Numbered from the stretch's first letter, positions 10,946 to 23,152 are shown. The stretch: DNA of 64,000 bases from Turbatrix aceti (GCA_963969345.1 OZ017767.1:8672355-8736354); one strand, 5' to 3'. Numbers and translations are program-made. The notes: a model not told the origin generated them from the letters alone.

Positions 10946-13900
10946 TCACCTGCCAACGGGGAAAGCCAGGATCTTGGAGAGCATGTATCCGTAGTCAGGC
11001 AGGGCATCGAGAAGGGACTTTGCGTCCGCCGAGAGCTGTGATACCCCGTTGGCAGGCGTCGTGCCATTTGTCCGACGACCCGTCGCTGCCCCCGGTCTCA
11101 GAATTTCGTCCAAATTTATTGCGTTGTCTGCCGGCACCTGTGTTTGTTTTGGGGATGAATTTGTTGCCGGATAGAGATCACCGAGGCCGTGTTTTTGGAG
11201 TTCATCCTCAATCGCACAGCCATCTACGTCAGTAGCCTTTCCACGAAAATCGTAATCTAGAAATGACGTGAAGTCAGTGGACATTGCCGATCCGTGATCT
11301 GAAAGACAGAAAATCGTGGTAGGAGTGTTAGTAAAAAAAAAGCAAAATAACAAGCAATGTTAACCAGTTTTATAATATTTTTTGGTTATTTTGAGTCAAA
11401 AATTGTTTTTCCATAACTGACCAGTTTCTAAACTAAATTTAACGAATTTTTAAAGTTTTATGCATTCAAAAAATATTTTTTCCGAATCTTTATTTTTTTA
11501 TAAAAAAATTAAATTTTCGAATTGCTCCATTTTTTAGACAAAAAAAACAAAAATTTCTTCACTTTCAGTTTTTAAAACATTATACTAATTTGAAATTAAA
11601 AAAAATTAAATTAAGAACCAGAAGTTCAAAACTCAGTTTTTAAAATTTCTACCACAACCGAATCCAAAAATCGGAAAAGGATTTAAAATTTTTAAAATTT
11701 TTTTAAGAAAAAAAAATAAAACAGTAATTTTTTCGAAATTTGCGACTTACCACAGTTTTTCAAATCTATATCGTCATTTGAATCCAAAAATTAAAAAAAT
11801 TAAACTTTCGGAAACTAATTTTTTTTTACAAAATTTTAAAAATTTTAATTTCGAGTTTGAATGATAAAAAAAGAAAGACCAGTTTTCAAATCCCTCCTCC
11901 CCCCAACGATCCAAAAAAAATGAACTAACCACCAGCACCGGTAAGTGGGTTAGAGAGTCCAGATGATTGCCAGTCGAAGTTAACCGGTGGCACGGAGAGC
12001 GAGTCAACGGTATCCAGTCCATCGTCATGGTTGTTACCACCTGTCTGGATGATCACTGCAGGCGGGGAGAGCGACGATGGAGAGTCGCTGAAAGAGCCTC
12101 TAGCACTCGACGACCAATGGTGTGCCAAAAAAAGAAAAAAACAACAACAAAAGCTGGGTTAAAGAAAACAAAGGACAACGGAAACATAAAAATCACAGTT
12201 ACCGTAACCGTCACCGCGGAACAAAAAAAAGCAACGGCAAAAAAAAATCGTGCATATAAATAAAAAAAATACTTACTTGGAAGAAGTCGCTGGAGGCTGG
12301 GAAGTCGAAGGCAGGTTGAGGGGAATCGCTGCGAGGGGTTGTGCCACCATGGTCGGCATCGACCCGGTCGGACGCAGCACCGGGGGCTTGGCCGCTGCTT
12401 TCGCGCTGTTCATGTGCAGCGAAGAGAGGAGGTTTTGGTACAACTGGGATTTTGGGTAGGAAAATTGCAAAGCGTGGGTGTCTTCGATGAAGCAGATGTC
12501 TTTCCAGAGTTTTAGGCTACTGAAAACCATACAATTTAAACGACAGTGAAAAAACAAATTTTATTTATTTATCTTAAGAGTACTAAAATTGTTTTTAAAA
12601 AACCGTGTTGGTACTCCGAAAAAATTAAAAATTTAGGCTTTATTACGAATCACAAAAAAATGTTTTTCTAACCAAAAAAATCAGGAAGACACTTGTGTGT
12701 CAGTTTTATCCATGGTATTAATCCGCAAACTGCAGTTTTGAAAAAAAATTGCCCTTCAAAAGTTTTAGGCTACTGAAATAAATCAAAATGGAATGAGAAA
12801 ACTTCACTTGAATAGGTAAAATCGTGTCAGGACCACAAAAAACTTCAAATTACCCAGTTTTAGGCTAATTTTTTTCTAATCGCTCAACTCTGTTTTTTTC
12901 TAATTGCGTTTCCCAACGGTAACCGTATTTTTGGTTTCTCAAAATTGTGTGTACCAGTTTTTTTTTGGTTTTAAAAAATTGATTTGAAAATTCTGCAACC
13001 TGGAATAGTTCAAAGCGTGTTGCAATACCCGCATCAACTTTATGAAGCTTGTTCAGTTTTTTAATCCCCAAAAACATTCGATCCAAGGACTAGCTTACTT
13101 TTTCAAAAAAAAATGTTTTTTCCAAAACAGAAAAAAAATTGCCATTGTTCAGTATGGTTCAGTTTTATAATCATCCTGTACAGAAATAAATAGTTCGACC
13201 TAACCTTCTTTCATTTCATTTGAAAGCATCATTCCACTTTTTTTAACCACAAAAAAATGATCCTATTTTTCATAACCGTAATTTTACGGAGAAGCTACTA
13301 CGAAGCAGTACAGTGATTGAAAATTGAAAACAATCGTGTTAGGACCGCGTCAATAATTTTGTGGATTCAGTTTTGGGTAAACTAATGCAAGAAAACGTAA
13401 CACGTCAGTTTCACAATAAATTTCAATGAAACGAACTACGTCAGTTTCATAATTTCAAGGTAACGTCAGTGCCAGTTTTTTTTTCTAAACCCCAAAAAAG
13501 TGACCCATTTCTTCGTCATTCCCGAACCATAATTTATGCATGTACGTTTCCTTCGATCAAAAAAAAAAACAACTCACTTGAGAAACTTGTCATCAAGTTG
13601 TATTCCTTCGTCGGGTGGATAATGACCCACATCGAACGCTGGAAAGTAGTCAACGACTCTCTCATCCTTCTCAACCAGTTCATTGCCGCCCGTATCGTCA
13701 CCCGTCACCCAGAGTGTTTCGTCGTCCACGATCTCCTTCAAACTCGGTACACTTGGGATTTCTACCGTTGTTGGGATCTAAACAAAAACCCCAGTTAACA
13801 AAAAAAAATTTTTTTTATACATTATATAAAAGAAGATCACTCCAACTCACTTCAGGAGGCTTTGGAGCCTCGACTTTGTGTTCGTCAAAGTTGGCAAAAG

Positions 13901-14150
13901 CGTCAAAAGTGTCATCGGCCTTGGGAACCGGCGCTGGACTCGCTGCTTCGTTGAACGGGTCGTCGGGGTCAGGTACCGGAGCAGCGGGGGTCGGAGCGGC
14001 TTCTTCGAAATCGCCAAAGTCGTCGTCGTCGAATCCGTCGTCGTCGGGAGAAACAGAAGTTGTGGGACCATCGGGAGATTCTTCAGATTCTGGCTGAGCT
14101 GGAGGATCGTCGGATGCGACAGAAGACGTCGGCTGAGGATCTTCGGACAT
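10946..14150 (-). CDS. Aftiphilin-like clathrin/AP-1 accessory protein, 5 exons
   Basis: Exons 14150-13851, 13777-13578, 12519-12277, 12087-11933 and 11298-10946 join in frame to about 416 residues. The acidic N-terminus contains DDFGDFEEA, a gamma-ear-binding motif of the [DE]FGxF type. Exon 3 carries LWKDICFIEDTHALQF followed by YQNLLSSLHM, matching the aftiphilin clathrin-binding region. The C-terminus has LLDALPDYGYMLSKILAFP, matching the end of that region. Known aftiphilins bind clathrin and AP-1 at the trans-Golgi and endosomes. The 416 residues are shorter than the vertebrate protein. The ATG follows a TTTCAG acceptor at 14161, implying a noncoding 5' exon. The exon 4 donor is ambiguous between two in-phase GT sites 6 bp apart. 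The last exon ends AGGTGA, where a GTGAGG donor overlaps the stop, so a further exon is possible. Confidence 0.75.
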
Positions 14151-14160
14151 GTCTTGTATT

Positions 14161-16676
14161 CTGAAATTTGTAAAAATGTACATTACAAAAATTTTGGGTA
14201 AAAATTTAAAAATAATATACAAAAATGAGCGTTACTCGAAGAAAAATATTTCTCAGTGGCCAACCCCAACCACTGAAAAATATTCAAACAAAATAATAAT
14301 AAGAATAACCACAGCAAGGCTTATATACAGTTCAAACTAACTTTTTCACGCCTGAACGAATTTCAAGTATAAACAGTGATTTAGACTTCATCAAGACGCG
14401 TCTATTATAGAAACGAACGAACAAACGAACGAACGAACGCCGGAGAAGAATGAAGAAAGGGATACAGAGAACCCTCCCCAACTAATGCGGTCGGTTGGTT
14501 GGTTGACTGACTACGAAGATTGGAGAGGGGTAGAGTAATGACAACAAACCAGTCAGTCACCAAAAAATATACGTATGAAGATTACACGATTTTATTTGAG
14601 AAAATGGATGTTCAAATAGTAAAAAGATGAGCGTAGTAGTTATCCACAGTTAAAAAAAAAAAGTGGTTTCATGCAGTTATAAAAAAACCCAACTTATGTA
14701 ACTAAAAATTTGTTACTATCAAAAAAAATCAAAATTTTGGCAAAACAATGTTACATTTTTTTGAACACAAAAAGTATCGCAAATACACATGTAATTAACA
14801 AAAGCATATGGGCCGATTCGCTCAACTCGGTGTTCAACAAGACGAAAAACAGACCACAGCGACGATGGGAAGAAGAAATCGCGACCAAAACGAATCGAGA
14901 CATTTACGCCTACGTGGACGTCATTTGTGCCTCCTAACATCTTTTCTAATGATAACTAACCACTGAGTAATGGTGAAATAAATAAATAAATAAATAACAA
15001 AAGCATTAAGGCAATCAGTGCAGTGAAAAAACTGAAAAAAAGAAAGTAACATACTTAAAAAAAAAATTTATTTGCAAAAGATTAACAAAATTTCCGCCAA
15101 AAAAATGTTACTTTAGTAAACTTAAAAAAAAAAAGTATGAAACAAAAAACGTCACTTTTGAACGTAAAAAAAGTAATAAAAATATTTTTTTAACATCAAA
15201 TCTTTAACTATATCAGTTTTCTATTATATTTATGTACATGAAAGGTATCCAAAAAATAAAAAGATTTGGTTGAAAAACCCCCAAATGCAATGTATTTAAT
15301 GAACCAGTTATAAAAATATCACATCGTAACTAACAACAATTTTGTTACTCCCAAAAAGTAACACAATTTTCGCCAAATAATGTTACTTTTTGTTTGACTT
15401 CAAAAAAGTATCGTAGGAAGTAATAAAAAACGTAACGTAACATTCAAGTGTAAAAAAATGTAATAATGGAATTCGGCAGTTTTCTATTCGTAAAACACAA
15501 CTCACAACCAACATGAAAACAAACAGTCACTCACCAAAAAAACACCACCTGGGCCGCTAAATCGAATTCAACTCCCAAAAAAATAACCAGAAACGTATGT
15601 ATAATACAAAAATAGAAAAATCATGTCTGTGGGATTTTTGCGCTGATGCACAGGTTTGTCTGTGTTCTGTGAATAACAATGCTCCCGTTGGCTGGTGATT
15701 GGTGGTCGGTCGCCTGGAGCAAAACATACGAGAGAAAAGGAAAGAGGAAAGGGAAGAAGAGGATCGTAAAATCAGAAGGAACAATGAACAGAACGGAACA
15801 CAAAGAGGTGACTGAGAAAGCTTTTATCCCCCCTTCCCTCCCCAAAACAAACAATACCCGGTGGCAAGAATTGATCGATCGATTACGACGTTGCGCAGGT
15901 GTGGAGAAAACGGAAGAGCGCAGACAACTACCTGCCTGCAAGCAGCAAAGTCGTGTCATATCCAACATTGAATAATTTTAGCGTAGCAACGGAAAAGGAC
16001 ATGCGCGGAGGGGGACGCATGTTGCGGGCAGGTTTGGGTTTGTATTGTTTGGATTAAAAAAGGCAAGCTTCCATTCAGTTATTTTCTATTTTTTGTTTCA
16101 CAAATGTTAACAAAAACTGTTGCCGCCATATCACAGTTAAAAACAAACATGGATTTTATAAATCGAAAAAGCAAAAAAAAAGATTTGATTTTTATTAAAA
16201 TTTTGGCAATGTGTCCCCGATGTTGCAGTAAAAATAAAAATTTTCGATCTTCGATTGTTCGTCTTTTTCTGGGATTCATTTTATCTCACCAGTACCAGCA
16301 GTTTAGTTTTCTTTATCCATGTTTTGTGCTTTTATTCCATATTTGGACGCTTTCTGAGCAAATTTCAGTTTACAATTTTTTTATGAATCCAAAGACAATA
16401 CGTGTCAGTTTAATTTAAAAATTTTTTGTTTTGTTCAGAAAGTGCCGCACTGGTCAGTTAGAAATAAATAATTACTTTAAGTCAACCAAAAAATGACAAA
16501 ATTTTTTTTTATAGAAATTTGCCCAAGTTTTTATAAATTATTTTTCCATTGAAAATATTTTTTTGATACTCGATTGTTCGCTTATTTTGGAGGAGTTACA
16601 GTTTATCCTTTTTTGTTTTTTTTCCGTGTTAACGATTCACTCAGTTTAAATTTTTTTTAAGAACCCCCATCCAACA
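14161..16676. other. Intergenic between divergent aftiphilin and propeller genes
   Basis: It contains the aftiphilin 5' region with a GAAC-repeat patch (14410-14440), the LINE tail at 14808-14994, A/T-rich repeats with CAGT motifs, and a GC-richer block at 15640-15980. That block is open in several frames with no family resemblance and could be a promoter or noncoding exon. Confidence 0.5.
14796..15006 (+). mobile_element. 5'-truncated LINE 3' end with C-terminal ORF remnant and 12 bp TSD
   Basis: The body 14808-14994 encodes the last 43 codons of an ORF (WADSLNSVFNKTKNRPQRRW then EEEIATKTNRD, ending at TAA 14936-14938). It resembles the R-rich RW-D/E-D/E-I end of many LINE polyproteins. A short 3' UTR and an (AATA)n tail follow. 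Flanks are the perfect duplication TAACAAAAGCAT (14796-14807, 14995-15006). The 3' 80 bp are the same family as 1123-1203. Confidence 0.87.
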
Positions 16677-19600
16677 ATGACGGAACCCCTATCAAACACT
16701 TCGAATCACCAGCGCCTGGACGAGATGCTCATCCACCTGACGCCAAAGGGCGCCGGTGTTCCCTACAGCCTGGCCTACGATTCCCTGGGCAACGTGCTCG
16801 TTGCCGCGAAGGCCGGTCTCTTCAAACTCGACCCAAGCGGGACGACCGTGCTCTGGGAGAAGAAAAACATCTTTCCCAAAGCAATGGCACCGTACTGCCA
16901 GGTTACGGTCATCCCGGACGACGATCGGGTGGTACACGTTCAATGCGACGACAAATCTGCGCTTACGGAATTCAGAATCTACGATTCGGAAGGCGAGGTC
17001 GTTCACGAGCAATTTATCGATGGAAAAATTCAATCACTCGCCATCAACGGAAAAGGCGACATTTTTTTGACCAAACAACCGCCATTGGGCAGTGATGAGT
17101 TTTTTATATACAAGTGAGTTCGGAGGGGGGGGGGTTTTGACTGGAAAATTACATATTCAAAATTAAGTAACATTTATTCGACAGATATTTTTTTTCGGGT
17201 CGACAAAAATTCGGACCGTTGAAACAATTGCGATCAGTTTTTTACCCAAAATTGTTGCAAATAAGCCGGATAAGATTTTAACTAAAAATTGCTTGTTGCA
17301 CACTGCCTTCGCAGTTTTTTATGCCAAAAAAATTTGACTTCGAAACATTTTTCGGTTTTTCAACGATAAAAAACCCGAAGTATCTACTAAAAATGTTGAT
17401 TCGTAATTTCAATTTTGTGAAATTACGTCATCATGCAGCGTCATCATAATCGGTGTATTCGGGCTCCATGGTTACTACATCTCTTAAGACACTAAGGTCC
17501 TCTTCTTGTGCTACAGTCGGCACTTCTTTAATATCTGTTTTAAGCAGGTATTCACAAACAATTTCACCGCCGTCTATGGGGTCATAGACATTCTCCCGGA
17601 AATCAGTGCATTCATTGCCTTTCTCTCTTTTAGCATCGAAGCTGATTAGGGGCTCTACGGAACGAAGGTTGTCCAGTTCGCAGCTTTTTTGAAATAGGGG
17701 ATCCAGTGGTATTTTGTCGACGTTTTCAAAGTTTTCCATTCTGTTGTCAGCTGTAGTGCAATTGATGTAAACACCAACGTAAACTCGACGATATATAAAG
17801 CTTTCTGAAATATGTATACATATTTATACATATATGTTTTCAAATTTATAGATATATGTATAATATATAAATGCAATATATACATATATGCAATATATTC
17901 AAATATATACATTATTGCATATATGTATAATATATATTATACATATATAAATATATACATATATGTATGATATATAAATATATACTTAAATATATGTACA
18001 TATACTACATATTTATATGTATATATTTGAAAACTTTGTGTTCGAATATTTTATTTGTTAAACAAACTCACTTTCGATAAACTCCTTGTCTGTTTTAAAA
18101 TTGATTAGTCCGACGGGCATTGCAGTAGGCTGATCGGGAGCCAAATTCTTGCAGACATTTTCAAAATTGCATCTTGTTATATTGTTTTCCTTGGAGGCAC
18201 CAAACATCTTTAAGCAACGAATGAAATTCGCATTATTCACGGGAGAACGGGATGTAATCGTCAGCCAACCATTTGCGCAGTACTCCTCCTCCTGAGCATA
18301 AGCGTCGGATCCCCACAACAGAAGGAGTGCGACGAGACGGATAATGGATGTCATCCACAAACACAGCGAGAATCAACAGACGAATACTCAACAGGAACGA
18401 AAAAAAGAAACTCCGAATGAATGAACGAGATCAACGGTAAAAACAGTTTTTATAGCTGCTTCATTGAGAAACATGTAAATTATTGCGGATATCAAACGAA
18501 TTGACAGTTTTTGGCATGTAAATTTTTAAAAAGAACGTAGTTTTCTAATTGTTTTGTAAGGATGCAAAATTTCCGAAAGTATGAAAAAAATGGAAAATAC
18601 TAGAAAATTTAAAAAATTCCAATAATGAAAATCAAATTTGAAATCCCGAATAATAAGTTTTCCTAAAAGAGATTCTAGGTAAAAAAAATTGGGTACAAAA
18701 GCAGACATGAATCAAACGATATTACATACGCATATTTGAATCAAATATTTATCCTGAAATATGCTGATATGCACTTTCTAAATAATTTATAAAGCTTTTC
18801 ACAATTTTGGAATATTTTTTTGCGTACTACGCAGCTCTTGTTCGTGAACTTCCCCTCAAACAGTTCAATTTTTTACGACACAACTTAGTGCTTCTTAAAA
18901 AAGTTTACAAATTGAAAGAAAAAACAAGGCAGTTGTAAAGGGGTCAAATTCAGTTAAAAAACAACTCTGGTGTCGTAATTTACCTAACTTTGCATTTTTT
19001 TACGATTTCAGGCACGTTGTAGTAGCTAAAACTGGGTTCCCAAAAAAATAATCAAGGGTTCCCAAAAAAGTGTTTTTTTAATCTACCACACAGTTATGTA
19101 TTTTTATTTTTGAATCTACCACCCCTAAATTTTATCTTACGAAAACCTATAGTCCAATGACGACAGTTTTTTTTATAAAACGTACAAAGAAGGAAGAAAA
19201 CTTTTGCAATTGAATTGGGTGAACATCAAGGCAAGGTTGGGCGAACGTTCGTGTTTGTTCGATTTTTTGAACAATTCTGAAAAGATGTTTGCGTTGGTCT
19301 GATGAAAAGCACAGTTATTTTTTGGGCTTATAATTTGTCTTTCTAAAATTAAAAGGACAACATCTTTATGTCGAGATTGTCGAAAGCAAGATCAACAGAA
19401 GAGTTATTGCTTTGACAAAATACAAAATAATAAAGTTACGAACAATGCCGAGCGCTGAAGTAGCCTGGAGTTTCAGGTCGGATCTCCCCTCGATCCGACA
19501 GGAAGGTTCCGGCTGCGCGCTTCACTTGTCTCGGACAGCGACGATTTCATCGTCGACATGGTTTATGTCGATGTCATGCGGGGCGCCCGACGGGAGCCGA

Positions 19601-22600
19601 GCGCACCTCGCGAGCCGGTTCCTACTCAGATAAACCCTGTCTGGACCCGAGTTTTAGATTAAGTTTATCTTTACAAATTAATACAATACACAAACACTCT
19701 GAATATTCTCCTTCTCTCTCTCCTTCTTCACTGCTACCGCCCCCCTTTTATGTTGTGTCTTGGGGGCGGGGCAGGACTCGCCGCCCGTTGGTGTTCGTGC
19801 CTTCATGACATTCCCCTCCTCCCTCAAAGGTGGTCCTCCACCTTTTTGACTTGCCGGATAACCGATTGGATTGGTAGGGCAGGGGGGGGGGGGTTTGTGG
19901 TGTCTGTTGCGTATAGCGTGGTTAGTGAGATGGGCAATCGGCTGCATGAGTTGAATTGGCGAGACTGGTGGATTGCATGTGGTAACGAGCGGGACGAGAG
20001 GTTTCGGAGAGCGTGGTAAGAGAAGCGATGGCGTGAAAGTGTCATCGACTTGTAAAGCAGGTGAGAGAGAAAGAAAAGCGTTCGTAACTGAATTATAAAG
20101 GATTAATAACGTAGAGTATGACTAATAGTGAAAATAAAATGAATTAAATTCTTAGTATTATTTACTTTTTATTTATTTATTTTATTTTATTTTATATTTA
20201 TATATATTTATATATATATATATTTTTTTTTATATTACGTACTAATATAGGGGGTTATATGTTACACATTGGTGGGAAGAAGGGGGTACAATAAAAATCA
20301 TTGACGGCAATGGGACACATTTTGAAGAGGGCTAGTGATTTATTCGACATCCTCGGTATCTTCGTCGTTGTCATCTTCAAGCTGGCGTACTGTTTTTCTG
20401 AAAGATACTTAGGGCCCTGCCTTTCATCCGGGCCGGTAGGATTCTTACATAGTCCCCGTGGTCCATAGCCAAGGCGTTCATAATTTGGTTAAAGTGTACG
20501 AAAAACTCCCTTACATACATCTTCGTTTTGTTCTGCACCGAACGTTGGGAATTGTGACAACGCTACCGCTGTGTGAGATATAAATACCATCCATGGCTAT
20601 TCGGAGAAGTTGCGGCTGAAGTTGAATTCTTAAACTTCTTGCTGAAAAGGGATTAGGGGGACTGCCGGCGTTGTCCTTGAGTTTTTTAGGCTCGCTGGAC
20701 ATAGGCTGCCGGTTGAACAGCTTTCTTCTATCCCTTTTATATGCCTTTCCCGTCATCCTGAACTTGTTTAGGCCCGCCTTATTTTTCCGTGCCATGCTGT
20801 GCTTTGCTGTTGTCAGAATGACAACTGTTGCGAAATTATTCATCAGAGTGAAAGGAGTGTCTGAGCGTCACGAGTTTTCGGAATGTGCCTTGCTGTGTTC
20901 GCCCCCTAGTTCTTTAAATTGACTGATTGAAAAGAATGTCTGAGCGTCACGAGTTCTCGGAATGTGCCTTGCTGTGTTCGCCGAATGCCCAATGTGACAG
21001 CCGTCTGACGTTGAGCACTTTCCGGAATGGAAAAAAAAACTTTGTTGGTGACACAATAATACGATAAGTTAGCTAGTAAGACTTAGAAATTAAAGCAAGA
21101 CATTTTTTTTTTTTTTTTTTATACAAAAGTCTACTTGTTTTACTCGCAATGATTTTACCTAGCATCTGTTTTGCGCTGGGCGTCCCTTTTGCTTTACGTT
21201 TGCGACGGCATTATCTATTGCTTTGTAATAACATTTTTTCTATTCTAAACTACGAGATGAGTTCTGATTAGCTTTTCTTTTCCTGATATGCGTGCTGTGT
21301 TTGCCGAGATTCGCCTGTGTCGCCGGGCCCGGTTGCGCTGGCTGTTCACAAATTATTATTGAAATCAAGAAAGCTAACAAGGCGTAAAACGCTGCTTTCT
21401 GGGAGCTATTCAAGCGCTAACTTTGCCCTACCCTCTCTACAACAGCCTGTGTCTGAATTGTTCTCGGGACTGCACTCCCGTTACTATTGGTGTTTTTAGT
21501 AAACGAACTTTGTACCTCTTGTACAACAATTTTTTGGTAGGGGGTAAAATATTTTTATTAAGCTCCGGGGGCAAAAGTTACTGTTTTCGACCACGAATAA
21601 CTTTTGAAACTCCCGCACGATACCGGTATAGGAAAAGATAACAAAAACAACTTGCTCGAAGGTACTATGGCAAAAAAAATGAAACAAAAATAAAAAAATA
21701 AAAATAGTTACATTTTACAAATACATTGGGGTTCTGACAAAGGAATCCGAGCTGGTCAGGCCCTCCATGTCATGCGGGACGCCCGGCGGGAACCGAGCGC
21801 ACCTCGCGGGCCGGTTCCTACTCAGATAAACGCCTGTCTGGACCCGAGTTTTAGATTAAGTTTATCTTTACAAATTAATACAATAAACGAACACTCTGAG
21901 TATTCCCCTTCTCTCTCTCCTTCTCCACTGCTGCCGCCCCCCTTTTATGTTGTGTCTTGGGGGCGGGGCAGGACTCGCCGCCCGTTGGTGTTCGTGCCTT
22001 CATGACATCGATGATTACAACGCAGGACAGTTATAAATGAAAAAAATTAGCACAAAAACCACCGTAATCTATCGATTTCCCCATCAAAATATTTGTTCAG
22101 TTATTTTTCGATTTTTCAAATGTAATGCGGGACGAATAATTCCAGTTATATTGCATCGACCAGCCGACTACAACGGTGGGCACTCATACTGCTGGCTTAC
22201 GATTTTGAGATTGAGATTGAATATGTCAAAACGACCGATTTCCGAATCTCAAGTACGTCATTAAAACAGTTTTTTCCCCCAACAAATTCTTCAACGTTAG
22301 ACTGCCTCATCGACTGACAAGAGTTAAAAAAGTAAAGATGCTCACACGAACAGCCAGTTTTTTATCCCAAAAATCTTGAAATTTTCCTTCAAACCTACAG
22401 TTTTTTACCCAAAATTTTACAAGTATTTTACAAGGTGGGGATTAAATCTGGAAGCCGAAATATTCTGATAGGTTTATCAATCCGAACGATTCAGTTTTTT
22501 GAGCACAAAATTGCTGTTTTTTAATTTTAATTGGCGGCTGTTTAAAAATCACAACGTTTTAGAGATGGTTGGTTATATGTTCGGCCAGTTTTTTTTACGC

Positions 22601-23152
22601 TAAAAATTTGAGTTTCTAAAAAAAGGGGGAAAACAACAAATCAGTTTTATACCCCAAAAAAATTCTAGATCAACGCTAGACTGTCCCATCGACTGGCAGG
22701 AATTCATCAGCGATGACGACTTTGCGTACCAGAGCATCTGCTGCCTCGACGACTCGACCCTCGCCGCGGCCCTCTGCGCTGTCCCCAACAACATGTACTC
22801 CAAGCAGTGCATTGCGCTCATCGACACCGACACTGCCAAGGAGACGAAGCGATTCTCGACCGCCGGCAGGAAGGATGGCGAGGTATACTTCCCCCGGGCT
22901 ATCCAGGCCTACGAGGGAGGGGTGCTCGTGCTCGACAAGACCGGCCGCTTCCAGCTCTTCTCGAGGGAAGGCGACCTGCTCGGTGAAAAAGCCCGCATCG
23001 ACGCGTACCTCGGAAACGGATTCGTCGTTCGTGGGGACGAAGCTGTCATCGCGTGCAGTGGAATTGTAATGGACAGAAAAGGCGAAACCGTCTGCGACGA
23101 TTGGATCGAAAAAATCAGGCTTGACGGGAGTTTTTGGACTCCCAAGGCTTGA
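16677..23152 (+). CDS. Small beta-propeller-like (NHL/SGL-type) protein, 2 exons
   Basis: Exons 16677-17113 and 22669-23152 (phase 2, GT/AG) encode 306 residues with no signal peptide. Repeated blade-like segments are LAYDSLGNVLVAAKAGLFKL, QVTVIPDDDRVVHVQCDD, SLAINGKGDIFLTK, LVLDKTGRFQLFSREGDLLG and IVMDRKGETVCDDW. The D-x-x-G-N/D-x-(L/I/V) pattern is typical of NHL or SMP-30-like propellers. I cannot name the family member or substrate. Codon use is GC-rich compared with the surroundings, which supports real coding. The start follows a TTTTTTAAG acceptor-like stretch at 16660. The 5,555 bp intron holds another gene copy and transposon debris. It ends convergently, 775 bp from the DIMT1 stop. 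Confidence 0.75.
17431..18360 (-). CDS. Duplicate lectin-like gene (copy A'), anchor tail lost
   Basis: Exons 18360-18072 and 17804-17431 encode 220 residues, nearly identical to copy A through residue 220. The frame then meets TGA exactly at the duplication edge (...TDYDDAA, stop), so the last 18 residues of copy A, including the hydrophobic tail, are absent. Signal peptide, eight cysteines and the TATA-containing promoter (18447-18454) are kept, so it is predicted to be secreted and soluble. It lies antisense inside the intron of the beta-propeller gene. No frameshift or internal stop is seen, so it may be functional; expression is unknown. Confidence 0.72.
17433..18804. repeat. Segmental duplication, copy 2 (partner 6701-8083)
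   Basis: About 1.37 kb matches 6701-8083 in the same orientation. No flanking target duplication or terminal repeat was seen, so a template-switch or ectopic-repair origin is more likely than transposition. It looks derived because its gene lost the 3' end. Confidence 0.93.
20341..20843 (-). pseudogene. Broken gag-like ORF of the LTR element
   Basis: An open frame from 20843 (basic N-terminus, SMARKNKAGLNKFRMTGKAY) stops at 20511. The next frame then reads MYVREFFVHFNQIMNALAMD and VRILPARMKGRALSIFQ, resembling the helical capsid region of retrotransposon Gag. A third frame gives an acidic tail (EDDNDEDTEDVE) and a stop at 20341. At least two frameshifts separate these pieces, so it is not translatable as one protein. 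I did not rejoin it. Confidence 0.55.
20873..20986. repeat. Tandem duplication of about 65 bp inside the LTR element
   Basis: TCTGAGCGTCACGAGTT, GGAATGTGCCTTGCTGTG and TTCGCC occur twice in order, at about 20860-20905 and 20938-20984, in the internal region of the retroelement. Confidence 0.75.
22126..22259 (+). pseudogene. Ty3/gypsy RNase H remnant
   Basis: In one plus frame the sequence reads SRLQRWALILLAYDFEIEIE followed by YVKTTDF, matching the well-known end of the gypsy RNase H domain (RLQRWAL..L..YDFEIEYVK). It ends at no element boundary. A GC-rich patch on the other side of the LTR insertion (19443-19571) may belong to the same older insertion. Only a short scrap survives. Confidence 0.5.
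22289..22322 (+). repeat. Degenerate copy of the start of propeller exon 2 within the intron
   Basis: CAACGTTAGACTGCCTCATC at 22292 parallels CAACGCTAGACTGTCCCATC at 22671, the first codons of exon 2. The copy carries changes that break the frame, so it is a relic of a local duplication, not an alternative exon. Confidence 0.55.

Larger units (their letters stand above)
19568..22011 (-). mobile_element. Degenerate LTR retrotransposon, about 2.4 kb, 4 bp TSD
   Basis: Two direct repeats, 19572-19810 and 21768-22007 (239/240 bp), begin TGTCATG and end CATGACA. They differ at about ten positions plus an indel (roughly 4%). TCGA flanks both sides (19568-19571, 22008-22011). Orientation is minus. 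Reading that strand, each LTR has a CATAAAAGGGGGG TATA region; TGGAGGGCCTGACC directly follows the 5' LTR as a primer-binding site; and a purine tract GAGGGAGGAGGGGAA directly precedes the 3' LTR. The internal 1.96 kb has only a broken gag-like frame and no reverse transcriptase I can see, so it is a deleted or non-autonomous copy. It sits in the intron of the propeller gene. Confidence 0.88.

Noticed and set aside
17433..18804. Duplication as a transposon
   Set aside because: No terminal repeats, tail or target duplication at either edge.
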